Shown here: positions 51,712-60,691 of the stretch, piece by piece | How the letters are laid out: each line of letters starts with the position of its first letter | Position numbering within the stretch: position 1 is the first letter of the stretch | DNA from: Streptomyces sp. RB17 | Lineage (GTDB): Bacteria; Actinomycetota; Actinomycetes; Streptomycetales; Streptomycetaceae | Length of the DNA: 64,000 bases | Direction: 5' to 3' | Assembly: GCF_009604455.1 (NCBI RefSeq) | Contig: NZ_WEGL01000001.1 | Location: 310,001-374,000 of the forward strand | Program-made: the position numbers and the translations under genes | The notes under the pieces: generated by a model | The model's input: the letters and a program-made list of their open reading frames with translations, nothing else | Told to the model about the DNA's origin: nothing | Databases searched by the model: none

Positions 51712-53276
51712 CCTCTGGTGGCCGTGAGCGTGTCGTGCTCCCCCGCGGGCTGCGTGGCCGGCAGGGCGCTCTCGGCCCCGGAGCGGGGCTGCGCGCGGTG
51801 GAGCAGGGCGGCAGCGCGCCACGCGCGTCCGGTGTCGACCACGGCGCCCAGCAGGCGCAGGCCCGAGCAGCTGATCAGTTCGCCCACCTGCCTGAGGTCG
51901 TCCCGCCGGGTGTCACTTCCGGTGACCACCAGGACACCGTCGCAGTGCTGGGCCGTCGCCAGCGCATGGGGGTGCTCCAGCAGGGGCCTGCCGGCGATGA
52001 CCGTGGTGGGCGAGCCGGTGCCGGACGCCGCCTGGTCCATCGCCGGGGACTCGTCGGTGTGCGGGGGACGGCCGGCTGCGTCACCGGGGCAGAGGGCGAA
52101 CCGTCCCGCGGAGCCCGCGTCGACGAGGACGCCCCCCACGGGCAGGGAGGTCTCCGATCCGGTGCGCTCCTCGGCCGGCACCAGAGGCAGGCAGGCCGCG
52201 AGGCCGGGCGTGTCGGGGGCGGCGTCCACGAGCACGACCTGCCGGCCGCACTCCGCGAAGGCCGCGGCCAGGTTCGCGGCGACCGCCCCGGCGGCGTCGT
52301 CGGCCTGCGGCGCCACCACGAGGAGGGAACCGGTGCCGCCCGAAAGCCCGGTGCGGACGGCCAGAGACCGATAGGCCTGGGCCCGGGCGCCGTCCGTGCG
52401 GCCGACGGTCAGCAGGGCGTCGCCCGTGCGGGGGCCGGGGGGCAGGATGGCCAGTACCGGAGCGCCCAGGGCGGCCTGGACCTCGCGGGCCGACCGTACC
52501 CGGCTGTCGAGGGCCGAGCACAGCCAGGCCAGCAGGACGCCCAGGACGGCACCTCCGGCCAGGCCGAGGAAGACCAGGCTCGCCGTCCCCGGCCCCGCGG
52601 GCCTGGTGGGTGCCACGGCCTCACGGACGACGTCGCCACCGTCGGTGTCGCGAGCGCTGATCTCGGACTTGCGCTTGCTCAGGCTGCTGATGTCGCTGTT
52701 CGCGGCGGAGGAGCCGCTGCTGTCGTCCCTGCCCTTCTTCGCCTGCCGGGTCAGGGCGGTGATCTGCTGCTCCACGCCGGCGACGGCCCGCCGCACCGCC
52801 GCGTCGTTACGGCTCCTGCGGTCGGCGAGATAAGCCTCGGCGAAGGCGTTGGCGCCCCGTGCGGCCTGCGCCGGGCCACCGGCGGTGAACTCGAAGCGCA
52901 GCACCTGGGACTTCCCCGGGTTGGTGACCCGGAGATGGTTCTGCAGGGCACCGGCCCGGCTCTCCGGCTGCCCCAGGGTGTGCGCGGCACGGACGGCGAC
53001 GGTCGCGCCGGCGGCGATCTGCTCTTCCGTGGTCATGCTGATCTGGTTGTCGACGGGCACGCTGACCGTGTCGAAGGGGTCGGCGCCGGGGCGGACCAGA
53101 ACCTCACTGGTGGAGCTGTAGGTGCCGGCGCCGTACCACGCCGCGGCCAGCCCGCCGAGCAGGCCCAGGGCGACTCCCAGCGCCATCGCGACGCGGTGGC
53201 GCAGCAGCAGACGCAGTTGCTCGCGGAGCTGTTCCGGTTCGTCGAAACGGTCGTCGAAGGGGATGGGGCCGGTCAC
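51708..53276 (-). CDS. Wzz-like chain-length/co-polymerase protein without Walker A
   Basis: 522 residues. First TM 'VAMALGVALGLLGGLAAAWY' (~30-50), a Wzz periplasmic domain ('TSEVLVRPGADPFDTVSVPV', 'VEQQITALTRQAKKG'), second TM 'ASLVFLGLAGGAVLGVLLAW', then a C-terminal tyrosine-kinase-like nucleotide domain ('SLLVVAPQADDAAGAVAANL', 'VVLVDAAPDTPGLA'). In active BY-kinases the first segment reads ...GEGKS/T; here the GKS/T is absent, so kinase activity is unlikely. No terminal Tyr cluster. GTG 53276 overlaps the wzy stop. Confidence 0.85.
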   Translation of the reverse strand: MTGPIPFDDRFDEPEQLREQLRLLLRHRVAMALGVALGLLGGLAAAWYGAGTYSSTSEVLVRPGADPFDTVSVPVDNQISMTTEEQIAAGATVAVRAAHTLGQPESRAGALQNHLRVTNPGKSQVLRFEFTAGGPAQAARGANAFAEAYLADRRSRNDAAVRRAVAGVEQQITALTRQAKKGRDDSSGSSAANSDISSLSKRKSEISARDTDGGDVVREAVAPTRPAGPGTASLVFLGLAGGAVLGVLLAWLCSALDSRVRSAREVQAALGAPVLAILPPGPRTGDALLTVGRTDGARAQAYRSLAVRTGLSGGTGSLLVVAPQADDAAGAVAANLAAAFAECGRQVVLVDAAPDTPGLAACLPLVPAEERTGSETSLPVGGVLVDAGSAGRFALCPGDAAGRPPHTDESPAMDQAASGTGSPTTVIAGRPLLEHPHALATAQHCDGVLVVTGSDTRRDDLRQVGELISCSGLRLLGAVVDTGRAWRAAALLHRAQPRSGAESALPATQPAGEHDTLTATRG

Positions 53277-54793
53277 AGGTGTCCTCCTGCGTGAGGAAGT
53301 GATGCGTGTGGGGTGGGGGCGGACAGCGGCGACGGTGTGGCGAGCCGGGCTGCCCGGCGAGCCGGCGCGGAGATGAGCAGCGGTACGGTCAGCAGCAGCA
53401 GCATCGGGCCGGTGATGCCGAGCAGGCTGCCGCGCAGGAACATCAACTGGTAGAAGGCGAAGGCGGGTACCACGAGAATCGCCACGGTGCCGGGCCGGTC
53501 GAGCAGGCGGTCCCGGACCTCGTCCATCCTGCGTGCTGCCACGCCCAGCAGGCAGAACACGAGGACCACGGCGGGCGGTCCGGCCCACAGGTAGCTCTCG
53601 ATCCACAGGGGCGCCGACAGGTTGAGGAAGTCGTAACCCGCGTACTGCGCCAGCGCGATGCCGGTGTCGTCGGGTTTGTCGGGCCACACCGAGCGCGGCA
53701 CCATGAAGAAGACCGGGCCGAGCGCCTGCCGGGGGGAGAACCCGTTCTCCCGCGCATAGTCGAGTCCCGTCTGCACCTGCTGGAAGGCGTCGTAGTCGCC
53801 CTTGGTGGTGAACTGCTCGGACAGCGAGACGACGGAGACCGCGTGCCGGTCGTCGTAGCGGAAGTAGTCGCTGTAGGGGAAGACGACGAGCACCGTGGCG
53901 AGGACCGCGACGGCGAGGGCGCGGGAGGCCCGGGGCCGGCACAGCCGGGGCACGCTGAACAGCAGCGTCAGCAGTACCGTGCCGGCCCAGAACCTCGGCT
54001 TGCTGATGGGGTTGTTGACGATGAGGTTCACCGCGGCGAGCAGGGGCAGCAGCAGCCACCGCAGGCGGCGCAGCAGGCGGTCACCGTTCGGCAGGCGCGG
54101 CAGGCGCAGCAGGCCCAGCAGGGCCCAGAAGGCGGGCACGGACAGGGACCAGCTGCGCAGCGGCTGCAGGAAGGCGTCCGGGCCCTCGTCCAGGGCGCCG
54201 GTTTCGTGGACGGCCTCGCGACTGGTGAAATAGGCGCCGATTCCACCGGGTTGACCGGGAATCAGCAGCGCCGCCACCGCCAGGGCGAAGCCGCACAACA
54301 GCAGGACCCGCCAGGGGGAGACGCGGCGCGCGAGCAGCCGTTCCAGCCTTCCGGGCCGGACGGCGCGGAGATGTGAGCGCCGGGCGGCGAGGGCGGTTCC
54401 GGCGCTGTAGGCGAGCAACCCCAGTTCGACCAGCGCCACGGCCCGCAGGGAGGTCTCCTCGCCGGCCCGGTAGGGCCAGGGATAGGTGTCCGAGGCGAGC
54501 ATCGGCAGGGGAGCCAGGCCCAGCCAGATGTAGGAGAACATCCAGAAGCCGAGGCCGACGAGCCGGATCCTGGGCGCGGTGAGCACCCGGGTGAGGGCGC
54601 CACCGGCGTGCGCCACGACGACGCCCTGCAGCACGAGTGCCAGGGGCAGTGGCCCGTTGTGCGGCCGAAGGACCAGCACCGGCAGCAGGACGATCAGTAC
54701 GACGGCCAGGACGCAGACCGCGGGCACGTTGCGGACGCGAGTGCCCCGCACCGGGACGGGGATGGTCGGCGAGTGCCGCTGCGGAAACCTCAC
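53273..54793 (-). CDS. Polysaccharide polymerase (Wzy-like)
   Basis: 506 residues with about 12 hydrophobic segments and a large loop containing 'YFRYDDRHAVSVVSLSEQFT' and 'VFFMVPRSVWPDKPDDTGIA', typical of O-antigen-polymerase-type proteins of capsule loci. Polymerises repeat units outside the membrane. GTG 54793 is chosen; a TTG at 54823 would add ten residues, and neither has a good ribosome site. First gene of the coupled operon. Confidence 0.8.
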   Translation of the reverse strand: MRFPQRHSPTIPVPVRGTRVRNVPAVCVLAVVLIVLLPVLVLRPHNGPLPLALVLQGVVVAHAGGALTRVLTAPRIRLVGLGFWMFSYIWLGLAPLPMLASDTYPWPYRAGEETSLRAVALVELGLLAYSAGTALAARRSHLRAVRPGRLERLLARRVSPWRVLLLCGFALAVAALLIPGQPGGIGAYFTSREAVHETGALDEGPDAFLQPLRSWSLSVPAFWALLGLLRLPRLPNGDRLLRRLRWLLLPLLAAVNLIVNNPISKPRFWAGTVLLTLLFSVPRLCRPRASRALAVAVLATVLVVFPYSDYFRYDDRHAVSVVSLSEQFTTKGDYDAFQQVQTGLDYARENGFSPRQALGPVFFMVPRSVWPDKPDDTGIALAQYAGYDFLNLSAPLWIESYLWAGPPAVVLVFCLLGVAARRMDEVRDRLLDRPGTVAILVVPAFAFYQLMFLRGSLLGITGPMLLLLTVPLLISAPARRAARLATPSPLSAPTPHASLPHAGGHL

Positions 54794-55005
54794 CGGCAGA
54801 GATATAGCGCCGTTAGGCCGCAAATCGTCTCAGGCGCGAATAAATCCGGCGTGATCCGCCCCTGTTGGCGGCAGTGGGGATGCGGGAGCCGAGGGCGCGC
54901 CAATGCGGGCAAAAGGGACGTAAGTGAATATTCTGGGCGAGCGGACCTCGGCGGTGACACGGCCGGCCGCAGCCCAGATCCCCCCCTTCACCCGAGGAGT
55001 TGTCC

Positions 55006-55986
55006 ATGAACGAGCAGGTAGACGCCGTCGTAGCCGGTGGCGGGGGGTTCATCGGCGGGCACCTCGTGGGAGCCCTGCTGGCCCAGGGGCTGACGGTCCG
55101 ATCCGTCGACATCAAGCCCCGGCACGAGTGGTACCAGGTCCACGAGGACGCCGAGAACGTGACCGCGGACCTGTCGCTCCTGGACGGCGCGCGGGAGGGC
55201 GTCCAAGGGGCTCGGCACGTGTACATGTTGGCCGCGGACATGGGCGGCATGGGCTTCATCGAGAACAACAAGGCCGCGTGCATGATGTCGGTGCTCACCA
55301 GCACCCACATGCTGCAGGCCGCACACCAGGCGGGTGCCGAGCGCTACTTCTACTCCTCCTCCGCGTGCGTCTACGCCGCCGGCAAGCAGACGGACCCGGA
55401 CGTCACCGCGCTCAAGGAGGAGGACGCCTACCCGGCGCAGCCGGAGGACGGCTACGGCTGGGAGAAGCTCTTCTCGGAGCGCATGTGCCGGCACTACGCG
55501 GAGGACTGCGGGTTCACCACCCGCGTCGCCCGCTACCACAATGTCTACGGCCCGCACGGCACATGGGCCGGCGGCCGTGAGAAGGCCCCGGCCGCGGTGT
55601 GCCGCAAGGTGGCCGAGGCCGTGCTCTCGGGCGACCACCGGATCGAGATCTGGGGCGATGGTCAGCAGACCCGTTCGTTCATGTACATCGACGACTGTCT
55701 GCACGGCACCCAGATGATCATGCGCGGGAACAGCGGCGCTCCGGTCAACCTCGGCTCCTCGGAGCTGGTGACCATCAACCAGCTCGTCGACGTCGTCGAG
55801 CGGATCGCGGGCATCCGCTGCGAGCGCAGCTACCGGACCGATGCGCCGCAGGGCGTGCGCGGCCGTAACTCCGACAACACCATGATCCGCGAGATCTACG
55901 GCTGGGAGCCCTCGATCCCGCTCGCGGACGGCCTGGAGAGGACCTATGCCTGGGTGTACGACCAGGTGAAGCGCACCCAGGGCTGA
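55006..55986 (+). CDS. GDP-mannose 3,5-epimerase-like NAD-dependent epimerase
   Basis: 326-residue extended SDR. 'AVVAGGGGFIGGHLVGALLA' is the NAD motif; 'YMLAADMGGMGFIENNKAA' is the wording I know from plant and bacterial GDP-mannose-3,5-epimerases. Catalytic set 'YFYSSSACVYAA' and 'DGYGWEKLFSERMCRHYA' (YxxxK). Probably makes GDP-L-galactose or GDP-L-gulose for the polymer. ATG 55006 with ribosome site CGAGGAG; a glycosyltransferase follows after 27 bp. Confidence 0.9.
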   Translation: MNEQVDAVVAGGGGFIGGHLVGALLAQGLTVRSVDIKPRHEWYQVHEDAENVTADLSLLDGAREGVQGARHVYMLAADMGGMGFIENNKAACMMSVLTSTHMLQAAHQAGAERYFYSSSACVYAAGKQTDPDVTALKEEDAYPAQPEDGYGWEKLFSERMCRHYAEDCGFTTRVARYHNVYGPHGTWAGGREKAPAAVCRKVAEAVLSGDHRIEIWGDGQQTRSFMYIDDCLHGTQMIMRGNSGAPVNLGSSELVTINQLVDVVERIAGIRCERSYRTDAPQGVRGRNSDNTMIREIYGWEPSIPLADGLERTYAWVYDQVKRTQG

Positions 55987-56013
55987 GCCCGGGTGCGAGG
56001 ACGCGAAAAGCCG

Positions 56014-57213
56014 ATGAGGATCTTCGTTCACGACTACAGCGGTCACCCCTTCCAGGCCCAGCTCAGCCGGGAGCTGGCACGCCGCGGACACGCGGTGGTC
56101 CACTCGACCTGCGCGGCCTATCGCAGCGGCAAGGGTGATCTCGCGGCCGATGTCGCCGGCCTGCGCTTCGCCACCATCGGAGAGCGCATGGTGCTGAGGA
56201 AGCAGGCCTATGTCCACCGGCTCTTCCAGGAGACCCGGCTGGGCATCGAACTGGCCCGGCAGGTCGGACGTGAGCGGCCCGACGTGGCGCTGCTGTCCAA
56301 CCTGCCCATCCCGGTCCTCGCCGTGACCGCGGCGGTCCTGAAGCGGCTGCGCATCCCCTGGGTGCTGTGGCACCAGGACATCACCGCCGTCGCGCTCGAG
56401 AGCTTCGCCGCCGCCGACGTCGCAGGCGCGATGGGCGTCGCTGCGAAGGTGTTCGGGGCAGGCGAGAAGTGGGCGGCACGCCAGTCCGCGGCCATCGTGG
56501 TGATCGCCGACTCCTTCGTCCAGGTCCACCGCCGCTGGGGCACCGCCGACAAGGTCACCGTGATCCCCAACTGGGCGCCGCTGGACGAGATCGTCCCCGT
56601 GGCCAGGGACAACGCGTGGTCGCAGGAGCAGTGGCTGAGTGGCGTGAAGACCGTGCTCTACGCCGGCACCCTGGGTCTGAAGCACAATCCCGTGCTGTTG
56701 GTACAGCTGGTGGAGCGCCTGCGCCGGCGGGGCGAGCGGGTGCGCCTCGTCGTCGTCAACGAGGGCCCGGCCGTGTCCGTCCTCGAGGAGGCCGCCGCCG
56801 CCCGCGGGGTCGAGCTGACGCTGCTGCCCTTTCAGCCCTACCGGAGGCTGCCCGAGGTCCTGGGCACGGGCGACGTGCTCGTCGTCCTTCTCGAAGGGGA
56901 CGCCGGGCTGTTCTCGGTCCCGTCGAAGACCCTGTCCTACCTGTGCGCCGGGCGCCCGGTTCTCGGTCTGATGCCCGCCGACAACCTGGCCGCCCAGCTG
57001 CTCGACCAGGCCGGCTCGGCGGTCTTCCCGCCGGACGAATCCTCGTTGGAGGACGCCGCCGACTGGGTCCGGGACGTCCTGTCCGACCCGGAACTCGCCG
57101 CATCCCTGGGCAAGCAGAGCCGCGTCCTGGCCGAGCGGGAGTTCGCCCTGGAGGGCTCCGCCTCCCGCTTCGAGGACATCCTCAGGACGGCGACCGGCAC
57201 CTCGGCGCGCTGA
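56014..57213 (+). CDS. Glycosyltransferase family 4 (WcaI-like)
   Basis: 399 residues. 'IFVHDYSGHPFQAQLSRELA' and 'PWVLWHQDITAVALESFAAA' resemble WcaI-type fucosyl-like transferases of colanic acid clusters. Donor-site half: 'VIPNWAPLDEI', 'VLYAGTLGLKHNPVLLVQLV' and 'VPSKTLSYLCAGRPVLGLMP'. Probably uses the nucleotide sugar made by the epimerase upstream. Confidence 0.88.
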   Translation: MRIFVHDYSGHPFQAQLSRELARRGHAVVHSTCAAYRSGKGDLAADVAGLRFATIGERMVLRKQAYVHRLFQETRLGIELARQVGRERPDVALLSNLPIPVLAVTAAVLKRLRIPWVLWHQDITAVALESFAAADVAGAMGVAAKVFGAGEKWAARQSAAIVVIADSFVQVHRRWGTADKVTVIPNWAPLDEIVPVARDNAWSQEQWLSGVKTVLYAGTLGLKHNPVLLVQLVERLRRRGERVRLVVVNEGPAVSVLEEAAAARGVELTLLPFQPYRRLPEVLGTGDVLVVLLEGDAGLFSVPSKTLSYLCAGRPVLGLMPADNLAAQLLDQAGSAVFPPDESSLEDAADWVRDVLSDPELAASLGKQSRVLAEREFALEGSASRFEDILRTATGTSAR

Positions 57214-57232
57214 GCCGGCACAGCCGTCCCGG

Positions 57233-57269
57233 CCGGCGGACGGTGTCCCCGCGGGACACCGTCCGCCGG
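57233..57269. terminator. Bidirectional hairpin terminator
   Basis: Perfect 17-bp stem CCGGCGGACGGTGTCCC (57233-57249) with 57253-57269, 3-nt loop, between two convergent glycosyltransferase genes. Confidence 0.85.
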
Positions 57270-57283
57270 TTCCGTCCTCCCCG

Positions 57284-58441
57284 TTACCGGGAGCGCACCG
57301 CGCGCCGAGACGCATCCCTCCCGCGGGACCGGTCCCGGTAGACGGCCTCCAGCCGGTCCACCACCGCGCGGATGGAGAAGACCTCCTCGACCGCCCGGTG
57401 GCCGGCGTCGACCAGCCGCCGGCGCAGCCCTTCGTCGGCGAGCAGCCGGCTCACCGCCTCGGCCAGGGCCTCCGCGCTGCCGTCGGTGACCTGTGCGGCC
57501 TGCCTGTCCGCCAGTTCCTCCGCGATGCCGCAGCTGGTCGTGCACACGACGGGCGTTCCTTCGGCCAGCGCCTCCAGAACCGTCATGGGGAACGGCTCGT
57601 TCACACTGGGCAGGACATAGACGGTGGCCTTGCGGTAGGCCTCCAGCGCCGCGGAGTGTTCCAGCGGACCGCCGTAGCGCACGACATCGGTCAGCCCGCG
57701 GTCGGCGATGAGCTGCTCCACCTGACCCAGCGATCCCTCGTCGGCGCCGTAGAGGGTGAACCGCGCCTCCGGGATCTCCTTGTGCACCAGGGCCGCCATC
57801 TCCACGAACACCTCGGGGCGTTTACGTGGGTGCAGCCGGGCCAGGAAGATCACCTCGCGGGTGTCGCGCGTCTGCTCGGGCCGCGCGTGGGGTGACGGGC
57901 GCAACCCGTTGGCCAGCGTCACCAGCGGTGGCCACGCGGTGCCCAGGACGGCGGACAGGGCCCGCCGTTCCCGTTCGGTGAGCACGAGGCAGCAGCGCGC
58001 CCGCCGGAGCAAGGGGACGTAGACGCTGTCGAAGACGCGCGCGACCGCAGCTGTCCGGGGCTCGACCATGCCGTGTGTCTGGACGACGAAGTCGACGCGC
58101 CGCAGCCGGGCGACCGCGAGCGCGGCAAGGGACACGAGGTCCCTGCCCACATGGAGATGCACGGCGTCGGCGCGGCCCATGGTCCGCCACAGGTCCCACA
58201 GCAGCGAGGGATGCATGAGGCCGAGGCACCCCTGTCCCGGGACGACGGTCCGCGCCCGGCGGGAGACGAAGGGCACGGCGCCGATGCGGGGCGGAGCCGG
58301 CGTGCCGCCCCGCCACAACGACACCAGCCGCACGTCGTGGCCGCGTTCGGCCAGCTCCTGCAACTGGGCGACCGCCACACTCGGCGGGCCCCCGAAGGTC
58401 CCGTCGTCGCTGACGAGCGTGACCACCTGGACCACTCTCAT
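57284..58441 (-). CDS. Glycosyltransferase family 4 protein
   Basis: 385 residues. 'VTLVSDDGTFGGPPSVAVAQ' (N-terminal glycine loop), 'GMVEPRTAAVARVFDSVYVP', 'VIFLARLHPRKRPEVFVEMA' and the E-x7-E-like 'VLPSVNEPFPMTVLEALAEG'. Cytoplasmic GT-B enzyme. ATG overlaps the acetyltransferase stop (ATGA), so it is the last gene of the phosphoglycosyl transferase-acetyltransferase-GT operon. Confidence 0.9.
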   Translation of the reverse strand: MRVVQVVTLVSDDGTFGGPPSVAVAQLQELAERGHDVRLVSLWRGGTPAPPRIGAVPFVSRRARTVVPGQGCLGLMHPSLLWDLWRTMGRADAVHLHVGRDLVSLAALAVARLRRVDFVVQTHGMVEPRTAAVARVFDSVYVPLLRRARCCLVLTERERRALSAVLGTAWPPLVTLANGLRPSPHARPEQTRDTREVIFLARLHPRKRPEVFVEMAALVHKEIPEARFTLYGADEGSLGQVEQLIADRGLTDVVRYGGPLEHSAALEAYRKATVYVLPSVNEPFPMTVLEALAEGTPVVCTTSCGIAEELADRQAAQVTDGSAEALAEAVSRLLADEGLRRRLVDAGHRAVEEVFSIRAVVDRLEAVYRDRSRGRDASRRAVRSR

Positions 58442-59007
58442 GCGCTGACCTCTTTCCCGGATGCGGACGGAGTCGTCGCGGACGCGCCGCCGCCCGCCGT
58501 CAGGACCGTGCCCGGCGCCAGATCCCGGTGTGCCACGGCACCGGCGCCCACCACGGCGCCCTCACCGACGGTGACACCGCGCAGGACGACCGCACGGGCG
58601 GCGACCCAGCTGGCCGGCCGCAGGCGGATGGGGCCGTTGTCGTACTCGAAGGCGGGGGAGCGGCGCAGATGGCTGCCCGTGCACAGCAGCGCGCCCTGCG
58701 AGACGCAGCAGTCGTTGCCGATCGTGACGGGTTCGAGGTTGAGGATCCAGGCCGACTCGCCGATCCACACGTCGTCGCCGACCTCCAGCTTCCACGGCCA
58801 GTGCACCCGCACCCCGTGCCGGATCAGCACGCGCCGGCCGATCCGGGCGCCGAAGGCCCGCAGCAACGCCGGACGCCAGCGGTCCGGGCACCACCACTTG
58901 ACGAAGACGAGGTGCAGGACGGCGAACCAGGCGGCCTGGACCAGCAGGGGCCGCCCCTTGTCGTATCCGGCACCGGTGAAAGCACGCAGGGACCATGGTG
59001 CTGCCAT
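58438..59007 (-). CDS. Hexapeptide-repeat acetyltransferase (WcaF-like)
   Basis: 189 residues of left-handed beta-helix type: 'RPALLRAFGARIGRRVLIRH', 'LEVGDDVWIGESAWILNLEP', 'VTIGNDCCVSQGALLCTGSH' (the His is probably catalytic) and 'RAVVLRGVTVGEGAVVGAGA'. Acetylates a sugar of the polysaccharide. 13 bp after the phosphoglycosyl transferase stop. Confidence 0.88.
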   Translation of the reverse strand: MAAPWSLRAFTGAGYDKGRPLLVQAAWFAVLHLVFVKWWCPDRWRPALLRAFGARIGRRVLIRHGVRVHWPWKLEVGDDVWIGESAWILNLEPVTIGNDCCVSQGALLCTGSHLRRSPAFEYDNGPIRLRPASWVAARAVVLRGVTVGEGAVVGAGAVAHRDLAPGTVLTAGGGASATTPSASGKEVSA

Positions 59008-59020
59008 GACGCTGTACCTT

Positions 59021-60493
59021 TCAGTAGGCGCCCTGGCCGTCCAGTACCGCGCGCACGGTGCGTGCCATCACGTTGACGTCTCCGGCCAGGGACCAGTTGT
59101 CGATGTACCGCAGATCGAGTGCGACGGTCTCGTTCCAGGACAGATCCGCGCGTCCGCTCACCTGCCACAGCCCCGTCAGCCCCGGCTTGACGCTGAGCCG
59201 GCGACTTTCCACCGGGTTGTACTTCACGACCTCTTCGGGCAGTGGGGGACGCGGCCCGACCAGCGACATGTGGCCGAGCAGGACGTTGAACAGCTGGGGC
59301 AGCTCGTCGAGCGAGTGGCGGCGCAGGAAGCCTCCGATGGGGGTGATGCGGGGGTCGCACCGCATCTTGAACATGTGCCCGTCGTGCTCGTTCGCCGCTT
59401 CCAGCTCGCTCTTGAGCCGGTCCGCACCCACGACCATGGTGCGGAACTTCCACATGGAGAAATGCGTGTTGTACCGGCCCACCCGCGTCTGCCGGTACAG
59501 GGCGGGACCGGGTGAGCTGAGCCGAACCGCCAGCCCCACCGCGACAAGCACAGGTGAGAGAAGGAGGAGCAGCAGCAGGGCGCCCACGCGGTCCACGACG
59601 GCCTTGAACAGGGCCGGCATCCCGTGGCGCGCGGGCGGCGCGATGTGCAGCATCGTCAGTCCGGCGGCAGAGACCGCCCGCAGCCGGCGGCGTGCGACGT
59701 CGACGATGCCGGGCAGCACGACGAGGGGGCAGCCCCGGTCGTGCAGCGCCCAGGACAGCCGGCGCAGCCGCTCGCCCGACATGTGGCGGCTGACCGCCAC
59801 GAACACCACATCGGCCGCCAGTTCGTCGAGGGCACCGAGCACCCCCATCGCATCCGTCTCCGGCGCCTGGGATGCCTCGCCGGTCAGCCGTGCGCATACG
59901 GTGACCCCCGGGGACACCGGGGCCGCGCCCACCGGGCAGGCGCCGACGACGACGTATCCGTGGTCGGTGCGCTGAGCGAGCTGCGCGACCACGGCGTCCA
60001 CCAAAGAGCCCTCGCCGACGACCAGGACGCGACGCAGTGCGCGGGCGTCCCTGCGGGCGGCCCGCAGCCGGCGGCGGATCACCTTCTGGCAGGCCGCGGT
60101 GAGGATCAGCACCGGCAGCAGCGCGGTGAACGCTTCGATGTGGCCCTCGCCCGGGCCGCACAGCACACTCAGCACGGCCAGGGCACCGACCAGGATCAGC
60201 CAGTCCCTCAGCACGGCCCGCAGATCGACCGTGTCGGCCCGGATCCCGGACGCGTAGCGATTGCTCGCCACTCCGATCAGGGGCCACAACACGGCGGCGG
60301 CACCGGTCAGGAGCAGCGCACGCGGCTCTCCGCCCCGGAGGACCGCGGCCGTCATGGGCAGCGCTGCGCCGGCGAGATCCACGCAGACGGAGAGCGCGCC
60401 GTACCCATGGGCCCGGCTGCCTTCGCGGTGAACAGGTGTGTACGGCGTGGAGAAGGGCGCCTGCCCAGACACCACGCTGGTGGACCGCCCCAT
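59021..60493 (-). CDS. Polyprenyl-phosphate sugar phosphotransferase (WbaP/WcaJ-like)
   Basis: 490 residues: N-terminal TM bundle, a nucleotide-fold middle ('VLVVGEGSLVDAVVAQLAQR'), and the C-terminal phosphoglycosyl transferase domain (~300-490): 'PVLVAVGLAVRLSSPGPALY', 'FSMWKFRTMVVGA', 'SLDELPQLFNVLLGHMSLVG' and 'VKPGLTGLWQVSGRADLSW'. Starts repeat-unit synthesis by moving a sugar-1-phosphate onto undecaprenyl phosphate. Excellent ribosome site AAGGAGAG before ATG 60493. Confidence 0.92.
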   Translation of the reverse strand: MGRSTSVVSGQAPFSTPYTPVHREGSRAHGYGALSVCVDLAGAALPMTAAVLRGGEPRALLLTGAAAVLWPLIGVASNRYASGIRADTVDLRAVLRDWLILVGALAVLSVLCGPGEGHIEAFTALLPVLILTAACQKVIRRRLRAARRDARALRRVLVVGEGSLVDAVVAQLAQRTDHGYVVVGACPVGAAPVSPGVTVCARLTGEASQAPETDAMGVLGALDELAADVVFVAVSRHMSGERLRRLSWALHDRGCPLVVLPGIVDVARRRLRAVSAAGLTMLHIAPPARHGMPALFKAVVDRVGALLLLLLLSPVLVAVGLAVRLSSPGPALYRQTRVGRYNTHFSMWKFRTMVVGADRLKSELEAANEHDGHMFKMRCDPRITPIGGFLRRHSLDELPQLFNVLLGHMSLVGPRPPLPEEVVKYNPVESRRLSVKPGLTGLWQVSGRADLSWNETVALDLRYIDNWSLAGDVNVMARTVRAVLDGQGAY

Positions 60494-60691
60494 GGCTCTC
60501 CTTAGAAGCCCCAGCCGTTCTCGTCGGCCACTACTTATATCAGGCGTTCTTCACAAAACACGCTATTAAGAGCGGGAGTGTGTTCGGTGATGAAGACACG
60601 CAAAAGGTGTATATGGGAAAGACGTCGAAAAAGTAACGCATGCGTATGATGAGGACATTGGCGAACCATCAGCCGATCCTTAGGGGCGCTT
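60494..60691. promoter_or_regulatory. AT-rich divergent promoter region
   Basis: The 198-bp gap between divergent genes is much AT-richer than the rest, with 'TTATATCAGGC', 'GCTATTAAGAGC', 'GGTGTATATGGG' and the palindrome ACGCATGCGT (60637-60646). No gene fits. It most likely holds promoters for both flanking operons and may bind a xenogeneic silencer such as Lsr2. Confidence 0.55.

Noticed and set aside
51708..53276. Active bacterial tyrosine kinase
   Set aside because: The Walker A GKS/T and the terminal tyrosine cluster are missing.
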